From assembly GCF_900105985.1 (NCBI RefSeq), contig NZ_FNUB01000004.1, positions 409,501-473,500 on the forward strand: a stretch of 64,000 nucleotides of DNA. The letters are read 5' to 3'. Under the pieces are notes generated by a model that made no database searches, was not told the DNA's origin, and was given only the letters and a program-made list of their open reading frames with translations. The position numbers were made by a program, and so were the translations under genes. Shown here in pieces: positions 17,460 to 26,452 of the stretch. Within the stretch, counting starts at the first letter, position 1. Each line of letters opens with the position of its first letter. The DNA comes from Tenacibaculum sp. MAR_2010_89. Its GTDB lineage: Bacteria > Bacteroidota > Bacteroidia > Flavobacteriales > Flavobacteriaceae.

Positions 17460-20160
17460 ACACCTAAGACTAATTTCACTAATACTTATAGTCTTTTGCA
17501 ATCAAAAGACTATAAGTCAACATAGTTATAAAGAAATTGTAGCTTTAAGTAGTAAAATAGATTTTTCTGAAAAAAAAATCGACAGCATACTTTCTACAGT
17601 CAAAATAAAGGATGCGAAATACGCTCAAATTGCCCATAACTTTTCTTTTTTTCATAATAAAAAAACCAAAAACTACAACCTTGCTATAAAATATGGTAAA
17701 ATTGAAGTGTCTATTTTAGATAGCTTAAAATTAGTCAATAAAAAACACACCAATGCTTTATACAACATAGGTAAATTTTACCTCAAGAAAAAACAATATC
17801 AACAAGCTATAATTTACTTTACAAAAGCTATTAATTCAAATAATTACCCCAAAAGGGTGGCTCAATCTTATTGTGAAATAGGAAATTGTTATGACAAAAA
17901 AGGAGAATATTATAAATCTATTGACTTTTTTTTAAAAGGTATTCCCTTATTAGAGAAATACGGATCAAAAAGAAGTGTGTTGGTTCAGTGTGTAAGACTT
18001 TCAAACTGTTGTTATAAAATAAATACACAAAAAAGTACCGATTTAGGGCTTTTTTATTTAAAAAAAGGAGATAGTTTAATCAAAAACAATAAGGACATAA
18101 AATTCAGAAGTAAAACTAAAAACTTCTTATTCACTGCCTTGGCTAACTTATACTCTAACTCATTTAAGAAAAAAATCAATAAAGCTAAAAACTATTACTT
18201 AAGAGTATTAAACAATGCATTAATTAAAAAAGACTCAGGGTCTATTGCGAATACCTATATGAATTTAGGAGAGTTATATTTAGATACAAGAAACGACAGC
18301 TGTGTTTACTTTTTAAATAAAAGCATTAAATATGACCTCACAGAAAAAGTCTATTTAAACGAAACGTATAGAAATTTAGCAACATTTTACAAAAGAAAAT
18401 TCAACTACAATAAAGCTCTTTCTCATATTGAAAAAGCTATATTTTATAACTTTGAAGATGTTAAAAACAGACAAATTAACTCACTTACAATAAACCAAAT
18501 ACTAAACACTTATAATAAAAGATCGGTTCTTCTTTCTCTAAAAACCAAAACAGAGATTCTTTTACAATTATACAATTCTACACAAGAAAAAGAATATTTA
18601 CAAAAATCTATTGACAATGTCCAGCTTACCAATAAAATAGTAAACATTCTCATTAGTTATAGTACAGAAGCAAATACCAAGTATTTATGGAGAAAAGAAA
18701 TTTCTGAAACATTTAATTTAGGTATTTATACTGCTTATTTATTAAATGATTCTAAGTTAATGTTTGAGTTAATGGAAAAAAACAAAGCTTTTTTGTTAGC
18801 GTTAAACATTAATGAAAATATAAAACTCACCAACCTTCCTGATGAAGTTTCTATTAAAAACAACGTATTTAAAAAAGATATTTTTCAATTAGAAAGTGAA
18901 ACAAACACTTATAAAGCTTCAAAGAAAAAAGATTCTTTATTTGACTTAAAAGTAAGCTACCAGAATTTTAAAGACTCTATTCAAAAGATATATCCCCAAT
19001 TTAGTAATCAAAACAAGGATATTCAACAAATTTCTTTTAATCAAGTAAAAAGTAACTTAAATAAAAACGATATTAAACTCTACTATACATTAAATACTAG
19101 TAATGTAGATTCTAACAAGCAATCAATGTTGGGACTACTAATTGCTAAAAACAAGGATATTCGTTTTAAAATAAAAAATATTGATAGTGTTTTATTAGGG
19201 ATTACTGAATACAAAAAACTTATTTCAAAACCAATTACTCAAAAACAAGAACTAGCACGTTTTAAAAAAGTTTCATATTCACTCTACAACCAGTTATTTC
19301 CTAATAAAGAAACTAAAGAAATTATTAAAAATAAAAATATTAGTATTGTTACTGATGTTTCTCTAGAAAACATTCCTTTTGAAGCGTTTAATACTAGTAG
19401 CACTGGTTTACAGTATTTAGTAAACGATTGCAATATTAGCTATACTTACTCTAGCTCATTTTCTGAGTTTAATAAAAATAGAGATCGAAAAACAAATACA
19501 GACATTGCTGTTTTTGCTCCTGTTAATTTTAAAAACACTGAATTATCATCCCTAGAAAAAACAGAAAAAGAAGCTGCTGTTATTTCTAATTTAATAGGTG
19601 GAGATAGCTTTACAAACAGTAATGCTACAAAAGAGAATTTTGTTCGTAAAACTAGTAATGCTAAAATCATTCATTTAGCAACACATGCAAATGCATCTAA
19701 CAATCCTAGCATTCAGTTTTTTACTAATGACTTAAAGTTACATGAACTATACACCTATAAAAACAACGCTGACTTAGTTGTTTTAAGTGCTTGTGAGACT
19801 AATATTGGAGAATTAAAACAAGGTGAAGGTGTTTTAAACTTGGCTAGAGGTTTCTTTCATTCTGGGGCCAATGCGGTGGTTTCTTCAACGTGGAAAATTA
19901 ATGACGCTAGCTCTTCATACATCATGAAAGAGTTTTACTCCAATTTAAAAAACAAAGAATCAAAATCTGAAGCGCTTAATAATGCGAAACGTACCTATTT
20001 AAAAAACCATAGTTTATCAGAACAATCTCCATACTACTGGGCTTCTTTTGTTTTAATTGGAGACACTTCTCCTGTTTTTACTACTAATTACTTACTCTAC
20101 ATTCTTCCTATTTTACTGGGTTTATTTATCATTTTTATTTTTTTTCAAAAAAAAGGGTAA
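17449..20160 (+). CDS. TPR-CHAT (caspase-like) membrane protein 3
   Basis: A 903-residue paralogue with signal peptide (about 1-23), TPR half, CHAT domain (His746, Cys782 in HLATHAN and LSACETN) and a terminal membrane helix (about 880-898) with a KK-rich tail. The start ATG overlaps the end of the small secreted protein gene by 11 bp. Its N-terminal half diverges from paralogues 1 and 2, while the C-terminal half is again nearly identical. All three copies keep the catalytic residues and membrane anchor, so none looks like a decaying duplicate. Confidence 0.87.
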   Translation: MTYKHLRLISLILIVFCNQKTISQHSYKEIVALSSKIDFSEKKIDSILSTVKIKDAKYAQIAHNFSFFHNKKTKNYNLAIKYGKIEVSILDSLKLVNKKHTNALYNIGKFYLKKKQYQQAIIYFTKAINSNNYPKRVAQSYCEIGNCYDKKGEYYKSIDFFLKGIPLLEKYGSKRSVLVQCVRLSNCCYKINTQKSTDLGLFYLKKGDSLIKNNKDIKFRSKTKNFLFTALANLYSNSFKKKINKAKNYYLRVLNNALIKKDSGSIANTYMNLGELYLDTRNDSCVYFLNKSIKYDLTEKVYLNETYRNLATFYKRKFNYNKALSHIEKAIFYNFEDVKNRQINSLTINQILNTYNKRSVLLSLKTKTEILLQLYNSTQEKEYLQKSIDNVQLTNKIVNILISYSTEANTKYLWRKEISETFNLGIYTAYLLNDSKLMFELMEKNKAFLLALNINENIKLTNLPDEVSIKNNVFKKDIFQLESETNTYKASKKKDSLFDLKVSYQNFKDSIQKIYPQFSNQNKDIQQISFNQVKSNLNKNDIKLYYTLNTSNVDSNKQSMLGLLIAKNKDIRFKIKNIDSVLLGITEYKKLISKPITQKQELARFKKVSYSLYNQLFPNKETKEIIKNKNISIVTDVSLENIPFEAFNTSSTGLQYLVNDCNISYTYSSSFSEFNKNRDRKTNTDIAVFAPVNFKNTELSSLEKTEKEAAVISNLIGGDSFTNSNATKENFVRKTSNAKIIHLATHANASNNPSIQFFTNDLKLHELYTYKNNADLVVLSACETNIGELKQGEGVLNLARGFFHSGANAVVSSTWKINDASSSYIMKEFYSNLKNKESKSEALNNAKRTYLKNHSLSEQSPYYWASFVLIGDTSPVFTTNYLLYILPILLGLFIIFIFFQKKG

Positions 20161-20497
20161 CATAAATTAAAGTATTGAACACTATAGAAAATGATCTATA
20201 TTTTGAAAAATACTTTAAACCAATTTGAGCAAAGTTTATTAAATAAAATCTCTTTTCTTTTTTTAGAATCGAACTTATTTAATAACGTTATAGACCGGCC
20301 AATCTTTATACGAATCAATTGATTTAAAAAATTAAAACCATCATTATTTGAATCTGAAGGTAGTCCGTTAATATTTTGTTCTCATTAAACAGTAAAAATT
20401 GACTACCTCTTTTCAAATACTAAAAATACTAATGAAAAAGGATTACAAAAAAGAAAAACACTAAAATCAAAATCTATGAGAAAAAAAAATTAAAACA
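20161..20497. other. Gap with no gene found
   Basis: No credible coding region. The only structure I see is a spaced inverted repeat GGTAGTC / GACTACC around 20360-20406. The sequence is A/T-rich and leads into the tandem array. Confidence 0.5.
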
Positions 20498-21006
20498 GTC
20501 GGGGGAAAATTGCTTAAAAGAAAAAATGAAAACAAGTACATCAGTTTAAATGAAAAAGAATAGTTGATTTAATTAATCTATCGGGGGAAAATTGCTAAAA
20601 GAAAAAATGAAAACAAATATATCAGCTTAAATGAAAAAGAAAAGTTGATAATATTAATCTGTCGGGGGAAATTGCTTAAAAGAAAAAAATGAAAACAAGT
20701 ATATCAGCTTAAATGAAAAAGAAGAGTTGATTAAATGTATCTGTCGAGGGAAAATTACTTAAAAGAAAAAAATGAAAACAAGTATATCTGCTTAAATGAA
20801 AAAGAAGAGTTGATTAAATGTATCTATCGGGGGAAAATTGCTTAAAAGAAAAAATGAAAACAAGTATATCAACTTAAATGAAAAAGAAAAGTTGATATTA
20901 TTATTCTGTCGGGGAAAAATTGCTTAAAAGAAAAAATGAAAACAAGTATATCAGCTTAAATGAAAAAGAAGAGTTGATATTATTATTCTGTCGGGGAAAA
21001 TTACTA
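20498..21006 (+). repeat. Tandem array of six ~82-bp units plus a partial seventh
   Basis: Units start at 20498, 20580, 20661, 20743, 20826 and 20908 (lengths 81-83 bp), and a partial unit starts at 20990. Each begins with a TCGGGG(G)AAAAT block, then an A-rich run, and then two back-to-back tiny reading frames joined as TAA-ATG: MKTSISA-stop and MKKKS-stop, with minor changes between units. Length changes occur only in the homopolymer runs or the unit tails, not within the 42-base reading-frame core. A hairpin (ATCAGCTT or ATCAACTT paired with AGTTGAT) spans the junction; in unit 5 it is perfect over 10 bp. It could be a structured RNA array, a set of mini-peptides or a simple expanded repeat. 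Confidence 0.85.
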
Positions 21007-21082
21007 TGAAAGAACAAAAATCATTAATACAATTCTAAGAAAAGAATACTATTTATTATAACTGTTGTATTGTATTGCTAGA

Positions 21083-21110
21083 AAAAGAGTTGGCTTTAAC
21101 CAACTCTTTT
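21083..21110. terminator. Bidirectional intrinsic terminator
   Basis: Stem AAAAGAGTTGG / CCAACTCTTTT with a 6-base loop. The A and T tracts allow termination in both directions: for anything transcribed through the tandem array, and for the minus-strand lipoprotein gene ending at 21157. The same stem recurs at 32152-32180. Confidence 0.85.
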
Positions 21111-21156
21111 ATTTTCAAATAATCTAAGAACCTATATTGTAAATTTCTTTTCCCTT

Positions 21157-21867
21157 TTATTTTAAAATCATTACTAATGAACTAGCTGTAGAAACATTAA
21201 AATTTGGTGGTAAATAACTTCCCCTACCATTATTATTTAAAATTAATCCATCAGTATACAATCCTGTATTGTACATATTCCATAAACATATCAATTTTTC
21301 ATTAGCTATTAAATAGTCAGAAAGGTTTTGAATATTATCAATATAAATATTTTTATTTGGAAAGTTCAATTCCCATTTATTTAATTCTATTATCTCAATT
21401 AAATATTGATGATAATACATTTGAGCATCTAGTATGCCTCCCCATTTTAATGGGTCAGGGCTTGTTGATGATTCTACTGGTGGGTTTGGCCCTCCAGACA
21501 TAGGGTCTAAGTGCCAATTATATGCATTAAATTGTTCATGAAAAGCAACTTCAAACGGGTTAGAATCAACAACATTTGAATCCATTATGTCAATTAAATT
21601 TATACTTGTCAGTTTTGGATCTTTAATTAGTTCGTAAAAATAATCTCTTGCATATTTGTTCTCAATCAATGTTTTACCTATTAAAAACGAAGTCATATAC
21701 ATTAACTTAACTTTTTCATCTACTGCATCATCTGATATTTCTATAGGATCAATAGCTCCTCCACCTCGTCTTCCTTTTTCCATTTTTTCAATCGCATCTA
21801 TTGTTTCATTTTCAGAACAAGAAACACAAAGTACTAAAACAAAACAAAATAATTTTAAAAATTTCAT
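21157..21867 (-). CDS. Putative lipoprotein of unknown function
   Basis: From the ATG at 21867 the product is 236 residues; an ATG at 21897 would add ten residues before a good signal peptide, so the shorter start is preferred. The N-terminus MKFLKLFCFVLVLCVSCSEN is a lipoprotein signal with a cysteine after VS. The rest is a soluble, mostly helical domain with GRRGGGAIDP after the anchor and several W/Y-rich segments (about 105-170). I recognise no family. It lies next to the LytTR two-component genes on the same strand and next to the peptide export cluster; an immunity or sensing role is possible but unsupported beyond position. Confidence 0.7.
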   Translation of the reverse strand: MKFLKLFCFVLVLCVSCSENETIDAIEKMEKGRRGGGAIDPIEISDDAVDEKVKLMYMTSFLIGKTLIENKYARDYFYELIKDPKLTSINLIDIMDSNVVDSNPFEVAFHEQFNAYNWHLDPMSGGPNPPVESSTSPDPLKWGGILDAQMYYHQYLIEIIELNKWELNFPNKNIYIDNIQNLSDYLIANEKLICLWNMYNTGLYTDGLILNNNGRGSYLPPNFNVSTASSLVMILK

Positions 21868-21973
21868 AAATAACTTTTTTAATATTTCTTGGCACAAAAA
21901 TACAAAGGAATTAGACCTCTGTATTATTTAGTTCAAATTCGTTGTACTTGAATTCAAATTCGCTTTTAACTTA

Positions 21974-22708
21974 TTAGAAAAGATTTTTTAATACCATGTC
22001 TTTTCTTCTAGTAGCTACAGGTATTTGCTCTCCTGTTTTTGTAACAAGAAACCCTTCGTTTGTATATTTAGTTATGTAGGCTTTGTTTACTATAAAAGAT
22101 TGATGGCATTTAATAAATCTCTTTTTATCAAGTAATTCTTCAACTTTTTTCATAGGCTTTGAAATAACAATACTCTCCTCAAAAAGATAGAAGGTTGTAT
22201 AATTCCCTTCTGATTTACAATATAAAATATCATCAAATGAAACTAAGTGTTGTGTATCTAATGTTTTTAAAACAATTTTATGATGCTCTCCTTCTCTATA
22301 ATAATGATTTGCAATTGTAATAGAATTACTCAACGTATTCTCTTTCTGTATGGTATTTACTGCCTTTTTTACAGCCTCAACAAATTCATCATCATCAATA
22401 GGCTTTAATAAATAATCCAAAGCTCCCAAACGGATTGCTTTTATAGCATGAGAATCAAACCCCGTTACAAAAATTATCTTGAAATTTATCTCCTCTAACG
22501 ATGATAAAATATCAAAGCTTGTACCATCCCCAAGATCAACATCCATAAATACTAACTGAGGCTGGTATCTTTTTATTTTTTCAATCCCTTCTTTTACTGA
22601 GATTGCTTCGTCAATAATAAATAATTCATTTTGAAAATCTTGAAATACTCTTTTCTTTAGATTTTCTCTAACATGCCTCTCGTCTTCTATAATTAATGTT
22701 TTTAACAT
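21974..22708 (-). CDS. LytTR-family response regulator
   Basis: A 244-residue regulator with an N-terminal receiver domain (phospho-acceptor Asp56 in LVFMDVDLGDG, acidic pocket IIEDE, Lys in LLKPID) and a C-terminal LytTR DNA-binding domain (about 140-244, with ILYCKSEGNYT and FIKCHQSFIVNKAYI). LytTR regulators bind paired direct repeats about 21 bp apart and often control peptide or bacteriocin genes. The gene starts 1 bp after the histidine kinase stop codon and is co-transcribed with it. A matching direct repeat lies upstream of the divergent peptide export operon. Confidence 0.93.
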   Translation of the reverse strand: MLKTLIIEDERHVRENLKKRVFQDFQNELFIIDEAISVKEGIEKIKRYQPQLVFMDVDLGDGTSFDILSSLEEINFKIIFVTGFDSHAIKAIRLGALDYLLKPIDDDEFVEAVKKAVNTIQKENTLSNSITIANHYYREGEHHKIVLKTLDTQHLVSFDDILYCKSEGNYTTFYLFEESIVISKPMKKVEELLDKKRFIKCHQSFIVNKAYITKYTNEGFLVTKTGEQIPVATRRKDMVLKNLF

Positions 22709-22709
22709 T

Positions 22710-24548
22710 TTAAAGTATATTATATGGAATTTTTAATTCGACCTTGGTTCCTCTGCTACCTTTTCCTAACTCTTTTTTATTTACAACAGTAATTCCTTCT
22801 CCTGTCATTTTCTTTAAAAAATCGTCTATCAACTTAACCGAAGATCTTTTATCAACATTATTCTCATCAATTCCTATACCATCATCATCAATAATACAAC
22901 AAATATACTTTTCATTAAAAATAAGTTTAATAATAAGGTTTCCAGTAGTTTCAGTTTTTCCAAATCCATGAATTATTGCATTCTCTACAAAAGGCTGCAG
23001 TAGCATTGGTGGTATAAATACCTCATCTTCAGCTCCAATAGTATTATCTATTAAAAAATTAAATCTTTCAGGAAATCTAAATTGTTGTAATTCAATATAA
23101 TCTTGTAGTGATTGAAGTTCATCTTCAATAGGTACGTAGTCTTTAGTTGAATTTTCAAATATTGTTCGTAATAGTCTTGAAAATTTTTGAATATATTTTA
23201 TAGATTTCGGACTATCTTCTTCAATGCTATTTTTAATCAAACTTAAACTATTAAATGTAAAATGAGGATTCATTTGAGAACGCAGTAACCGTTGGTGCAA
23301 TAAGAAGTTTTGCTGTTCTATCTTAAACTTCCTTTGTCTAAAAAAATATAAAACCAACACTCCTATCATTATTCCAAATAACAATAAAGCAATTAAAACA
23401 TATTGATTTCTTTCATACTTAAGATTTTGTATTTCAATTTTTTTCTTTTCCTTCTCTAAAACAATCTTATTTTTATATAGTTCTTTTTGTGTTTCCAACT
23501 CGCTATTAACTCTATTTGCATAATTTTTTTCCTGATATGCATAAATAGAATCTAATTGAGAAGTAACCTCTCCTATATCTTTATTTTTTTTATAAAGAAT
23601 TTCTAAATTAGTTTTCAAGGCGTCTCTTTGATTAATATGATCAATATTATTTAACCCTAAGTAGAATATAGAATCTACATACTTTTTAGCTAGATCTATT
23701 TTCTTTAATTTAATATATGATTTAGAAATACTTACGTAGTTATTGGCATTTCTTGTTCCTGAAAGATGTATAGGTAATTTTTTTGAAAAAGTTAACGCAT
23801 TACTATATGCTAAAATTGCTTTATTATACAAGTTACTGTTAAAATAATAATAACCTAATGTGGCATATAACTCATACTTTACTTCTGTTCTTAAATAAGA
23901 CTCGTGTTTTACAACTTCAGTCAACTCTCTAATTGCCCTTTTGGGGCTTCCTAAACTACTATAAATACTAGACCTCCCTATTTTAGTCAAAACATAATTA
24001 GAAGAATCTTTAACTTTTAAAAACATAGCTGCGGCAGAATCATTTGCTTTTAAAGCTTTATCATATTCCTTTAATTTTGCTTTTACTTTTTGCCTAAATC
24101 GATAAACAGAAGCCTTATTTTTATAATCATACTCATTTAATAACGTGAATAGTTTCTCATTAACTCCCTCAGCATTCAGATAATCTTCCTTATAACTATA
24201 ATAAGTTAGCGACAGAGCCCTAAAATATGATACTTCTCTGTCATTTTTTATTCTATTTTTTGTAAAAGAAGTTGCGTCTTTTAAATCCTCAATAGCTAAA
24301 TCATGCTTTTTTAATCGATTATTAAACCTCGATGAAATATAGGAGAATTCAGCTTTTAAAGAATCTGATATTCCTTCTTTAGAAACTCCCTTAAGCTTCT
24401 CTAAATAAAACGCTAAGGAATCTTGTGATAATCCAATAGCAATTTTATCATTAAAATAACTTGGTAACTTTTTAAATATCACTTTATCCTGTTTTTTAAA
24501 ACAACCCATTGCAATTAAAAAACATATTACTACAATTATTTTTTTCAT
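22710..24548 (-). CDS. LytS-type sensor histidine kinase with N-terminal TPRs
   Basis: A 612-residue sensor. A signal stretch (about 1-16) ending IAMGCFKK suggests lipid modification or simple secretion, then a TPR region (about 60-330) in the periplasm, a coiled stretch, one membrane helix (about 376-395) and the cytoplasmic His_kinase domain with the phospho-acceptor histidine in QMNPHFTFNSL. The ATPase part has NAIIHGFGK (N box) and DDDGIGIDE (G1). This domain order is common in Bacteroidota LytTR systems. A lipobox-like N-terminus combined with an internal membrane helix is unusual. It is followed by its regulator after 1 bp. Confidence 0.9.
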   Translation of the reverse strand: MKKIIVVICFLIAMGCFKKQDKVIFKKLPSYFNDKIAIGLSQDSLAFYLEKLKGVSKEGISDSLKAEFSYISSRFNNRLKKHDLAIEDLKDATSFTKNRIKNDREVSYFRALSLTYYSYKEDYLNAEGVNEKLFTLLNEYDYKNKASVYRFRQKVKAKLKEYDKALKANDSAAAMFLKVKDSSNYVLTKIGRSSIYSSLGSPKRAIRELTEVVKHESYLRTEVKYELYATLGYYYFNSNLYNKAILAYSNALTFSKKLPIHLSGTRNANNYVSISKSYIKLKKIDLAKKYVDSIFYLGLNNIDHINQRDALKTNLEILYKKNKDIGEVTSQLDSIYAYQEKNYANRVNSELETQKELYKNKIVLEKEKKKIEIQNLKYERNQYVLIALLLFGIMIGVLVLYFFRQRKFKIEQQNFLLHQRLLRSQMNPHFTFNSLSLIKNSIEEDSPKSIKYIQKFSRLLRTIFENSTKDYVPIEDELQSLQDYIELQQFRFPERFNFLIDNTIGAEDEVFIPPMLLQPFVENAIIHGFGKTETTGNLIIKLIFNEKYICCIIDDDGIGIDENNVDKRSSVKLIDDFLKKMTGEGITVVNKKELGKGSRGTKVELKIPYNIL

Positions 24549-24569
24549 ACTTACCTATAAACAACTCAA

Positions 24570-24577
24570 CAAAGCTA
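24570..24577 (-). promoter_or_regulatory. Putative -7 box for the LytTR two-component operon
   Basis: Minus-strand TAGCTTTG matches TAnnTTTG, 22 bp before the kinase start codon. Confidence 0.5.
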
Positions 24578-24727
24578 GTTATTTCTTTATTAACACTCAG
24601 TTTAATAACTTTTGAGTTAGCAATCACTCTGTATCAGTAGAGAGTTCATCCATTTTGTTACAATCAACATTTATAATTCACCAAACAATTATTCAAAAAA
24701 ACAGATTATTATCAAAGCACCTCAATT

Positions 24728-24755
24728 ATGAATTAATACCTCACAAATATGAATT
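24728..24755 (+). promoter_or_regulatory. Candidate LytTR operator (direct repeat, 21-bp period)
   Basis: Two copies of ATGAATT at 24728-24734 and 24749-24755, each preceded by an A/T-rich block, with exactly 21 bp between starts. Paired direct repeats with about this spacing are typical of LytTR targets. They lie about 100 bp upstream of the first gene of the peptide export operon. Confidence 0.5.
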
Positions 24756-24856
24756 GACTTACATAGATACTTATTTCTTCTATAACTTCGTAAACAACTC
24801 ACCTCCTTTATTGAAAAAGGATTTGTAAGAAACCAACTACAATTTGTTAACTATTT

Positions 24857-26446
24857 ATGGGGAATACATTAATAAACATAGTACAACAACTTCTTAAAAG
24901 AAATCGAATTCCTTTTGATAAGGAAGAATTAGCATTTCAAATACAAAGCCATCCATCGTATCCTAGTTTACACGCTATAACAGGAGTGTTAGATCATTTT
25001 AATATAGAAAATGTAGCAGCAGATGTTCCTGTTAACTCAGAAACACTAGAGCAATTACCTTCTTGTTATATCGTACAAGTAAATGATAGTACTGGACAGA
25101 ACTTAACTGTAGTTGAAAAAAAGAAAAGTGATTATATTTTATATACCACAGAAGGCAAAAAAGAAAAGATATCAGAAGAAGAGTTTTTAAAGAAGTTTAC
25201 AGGGATTATAGTAGCTGTTGAGAAAACAGATACGATACAAACTAGTAAAAAAACTAGTAAGATTCCTCAATATGTAGGTTTTGGAATCATAAGTATGTTA
25301 GCAGTTTTCTTAGTGTTAAAAACAACTGGTTCAGTTTTTAGTATTTCTCATTTATTGCTATCTATAGTAGGAATTGTGGTTAGTGTAGCTATCGTAAAAC
25401 AAGAATTAGGCTTGCAAACTTCTATTGGCGATGCTTTTTGTTCTGGAGCAGATGATAAAAAAGATTGTGATGCAGTTCTTACTTCAAAAGGCGCAGAAAT
25501 AATAAAAGGGTATAAACTAAGCGACTTCAGTATTTTATACTTTTCAACATTAACCCTTTTAACCTTTTTAGAAATAGCCACACCAGCTGTTTCTTATACA
25601 ATAAGTTTAGTCGCCATTCCTATAACATTATACTCTATTTACTATCAATATGCAGTAGTAAAAAAATGGTGCTTATTATGTTTGAGTATTGTTGGTTTAT
25701 TATGGGTACAAGCATTAATTCCTGTACTAACAAATACTTATATTTCTAGCTTTGTGCCTAGTGATTATGTTGTTTTAGCAATTATAGGAACAAGTACATG
25801 GTTGGGATGGAGTTATGTAAAACCTCTTATCTCTGAAGTAACAGAATTACGAAAAGAAAAAATAGAAGGAGTTAAATTTAAAAGAAACTACACTTTGTTT
25901 GAAGGTATGCTAAATAAATCCCCTCAAAGAAATACAACATTTGATAAAAACCAAGAGATTGTTTTTGGAAATCCGACCTCAAATTTAGAAATAGTTGTTG
26001 TAACCAATCCTTTTTGTGGTCATTGTAAACCAGTTCATAAACAAGTAGATGAGATTTTACATAAATATAATGATTCGGTTAAAATAAGAATACGTTTTAA
26101 TATAAACACTGAAGATAAAAGTGGTAATGCAGTAAAAATAACTAGTCGATTATTAGAGCTCTATAACAACAATAAACAAAAAGAATGTTTAGAAGCTATG
26201 AGTGAGATTTATGAAGATGGTAATGTTGATTTATGGTTAAAGAAGTGGGGAGCGACTAATAATAGTGACTACTTTTTATCTGAATTAGAAAGAGAAAAAG
26301 AATGGTGTAAAAACAATGCTATTAATTTCACTCCAGAAATTTTAATAAATGGAAGATCATTTCCAAAAGAATACAATAGATCAGACTTAATTTTCTTCAT
26401 CGAAGAACTAGAAGAAAATAGCCAAACAATAATGAGTAAAATATAA
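24857..26446 (+). CDS. C39-like / VKOR / thioredoxin fusion oxidase
   Basis: A 529-residue membrane protein in three parts. Residues 1-125 resemble a C39 peptidase fold (HPSYPSLHAITGVLDHF, then a LPSCYIVQVN strand) but lack the DCG(P/A) catalytic cysteine and the histidine. Residues about 135-300 form a VKOR domain with loop cysteines Cys195 and Cys204 and the active-site pair Cys272-LL-Cys275. Residues about 365-525 are a DsbA/thioredoxin-like domain with Cys387-GH-Cys390. VKOR-thioredoxin fusions make disulfides in exported proteins. The gene heads a cluster of cysteine-rich double-glycine peptides, so these are the likely substrates. The dead C39 part could hold their leaders. Confidence 0.88.
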   Translation: MGNTLINIVQQLLKRNRIPFDKEELAFQIQSHPSYPSLHAITGVLDHFNIENVAADVPVNSETLEQLPSCYIVQVNDSTGQNLTVVEKKKSDYILYTTEGKKEKISEEEFLKKFTGIIVAVEKTDTIQTSKKTSKIPQYVGFGIISMLAVFLVLKTTGSVFSISHLLLSIVGIVVSVAIVKQELGLQTSIGDAFCSGADDKKDCDAVLTSKGAEIIKGYKLSDFSILYFSTLTLLTFLEIATPAVSYTISLVAIPITLYSIYYQYAVVKKWCLLCLSIVGLLWVQALIPVLTNTYISSFVPSDYVVLAIIGTSTWLGWSYVKPLISEVTELRKEKIEGVKFKRNYTLFEGMLNKSPQRNTTFDKNQEIVFGNPTSNLEIVVVTNPFCGHCKPVHKQVDEILHKYNDSVKIRIRFNINTEDKSGNAVKITSRLLELYNNNKQKECLEAMSEIYEDGNVDLWLKKWGATNNSDYFLSELEREKEWCKNNAINFTPEILINGRSFPKEYNRSDLIFFIEELEENSQTIMSKI

Positions 26447-26452
26447 GAACAT

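Larger units (their letters stand above)
24549..24856. other. Divergent regulatory gap
   Basis: A 308-bp gap between the kinase and the VKOR-type oxidase, with no gene. It holds a -7 box for the kinase (24570-24577) and a candidate LytTR operator (24728-24755). No clear TAnnTTTG box is seen for the rightward operon; the nearest is TACAATTTG, which has one extra base. Confidence 0.6.

Noticed and set aside
20498..21006. Tandem array as a CRISPR
   Set aside because: The whole ~82-bp unit is repeated with no unique spacers, and there are no cas genes nearby.
21083..21110. Attachment site for a mobile island (paired with 32152-32180)
   Set aside because: The shared sequence is a terminator stem, and no integrase or transposase is present; kept only as a low-interest note.
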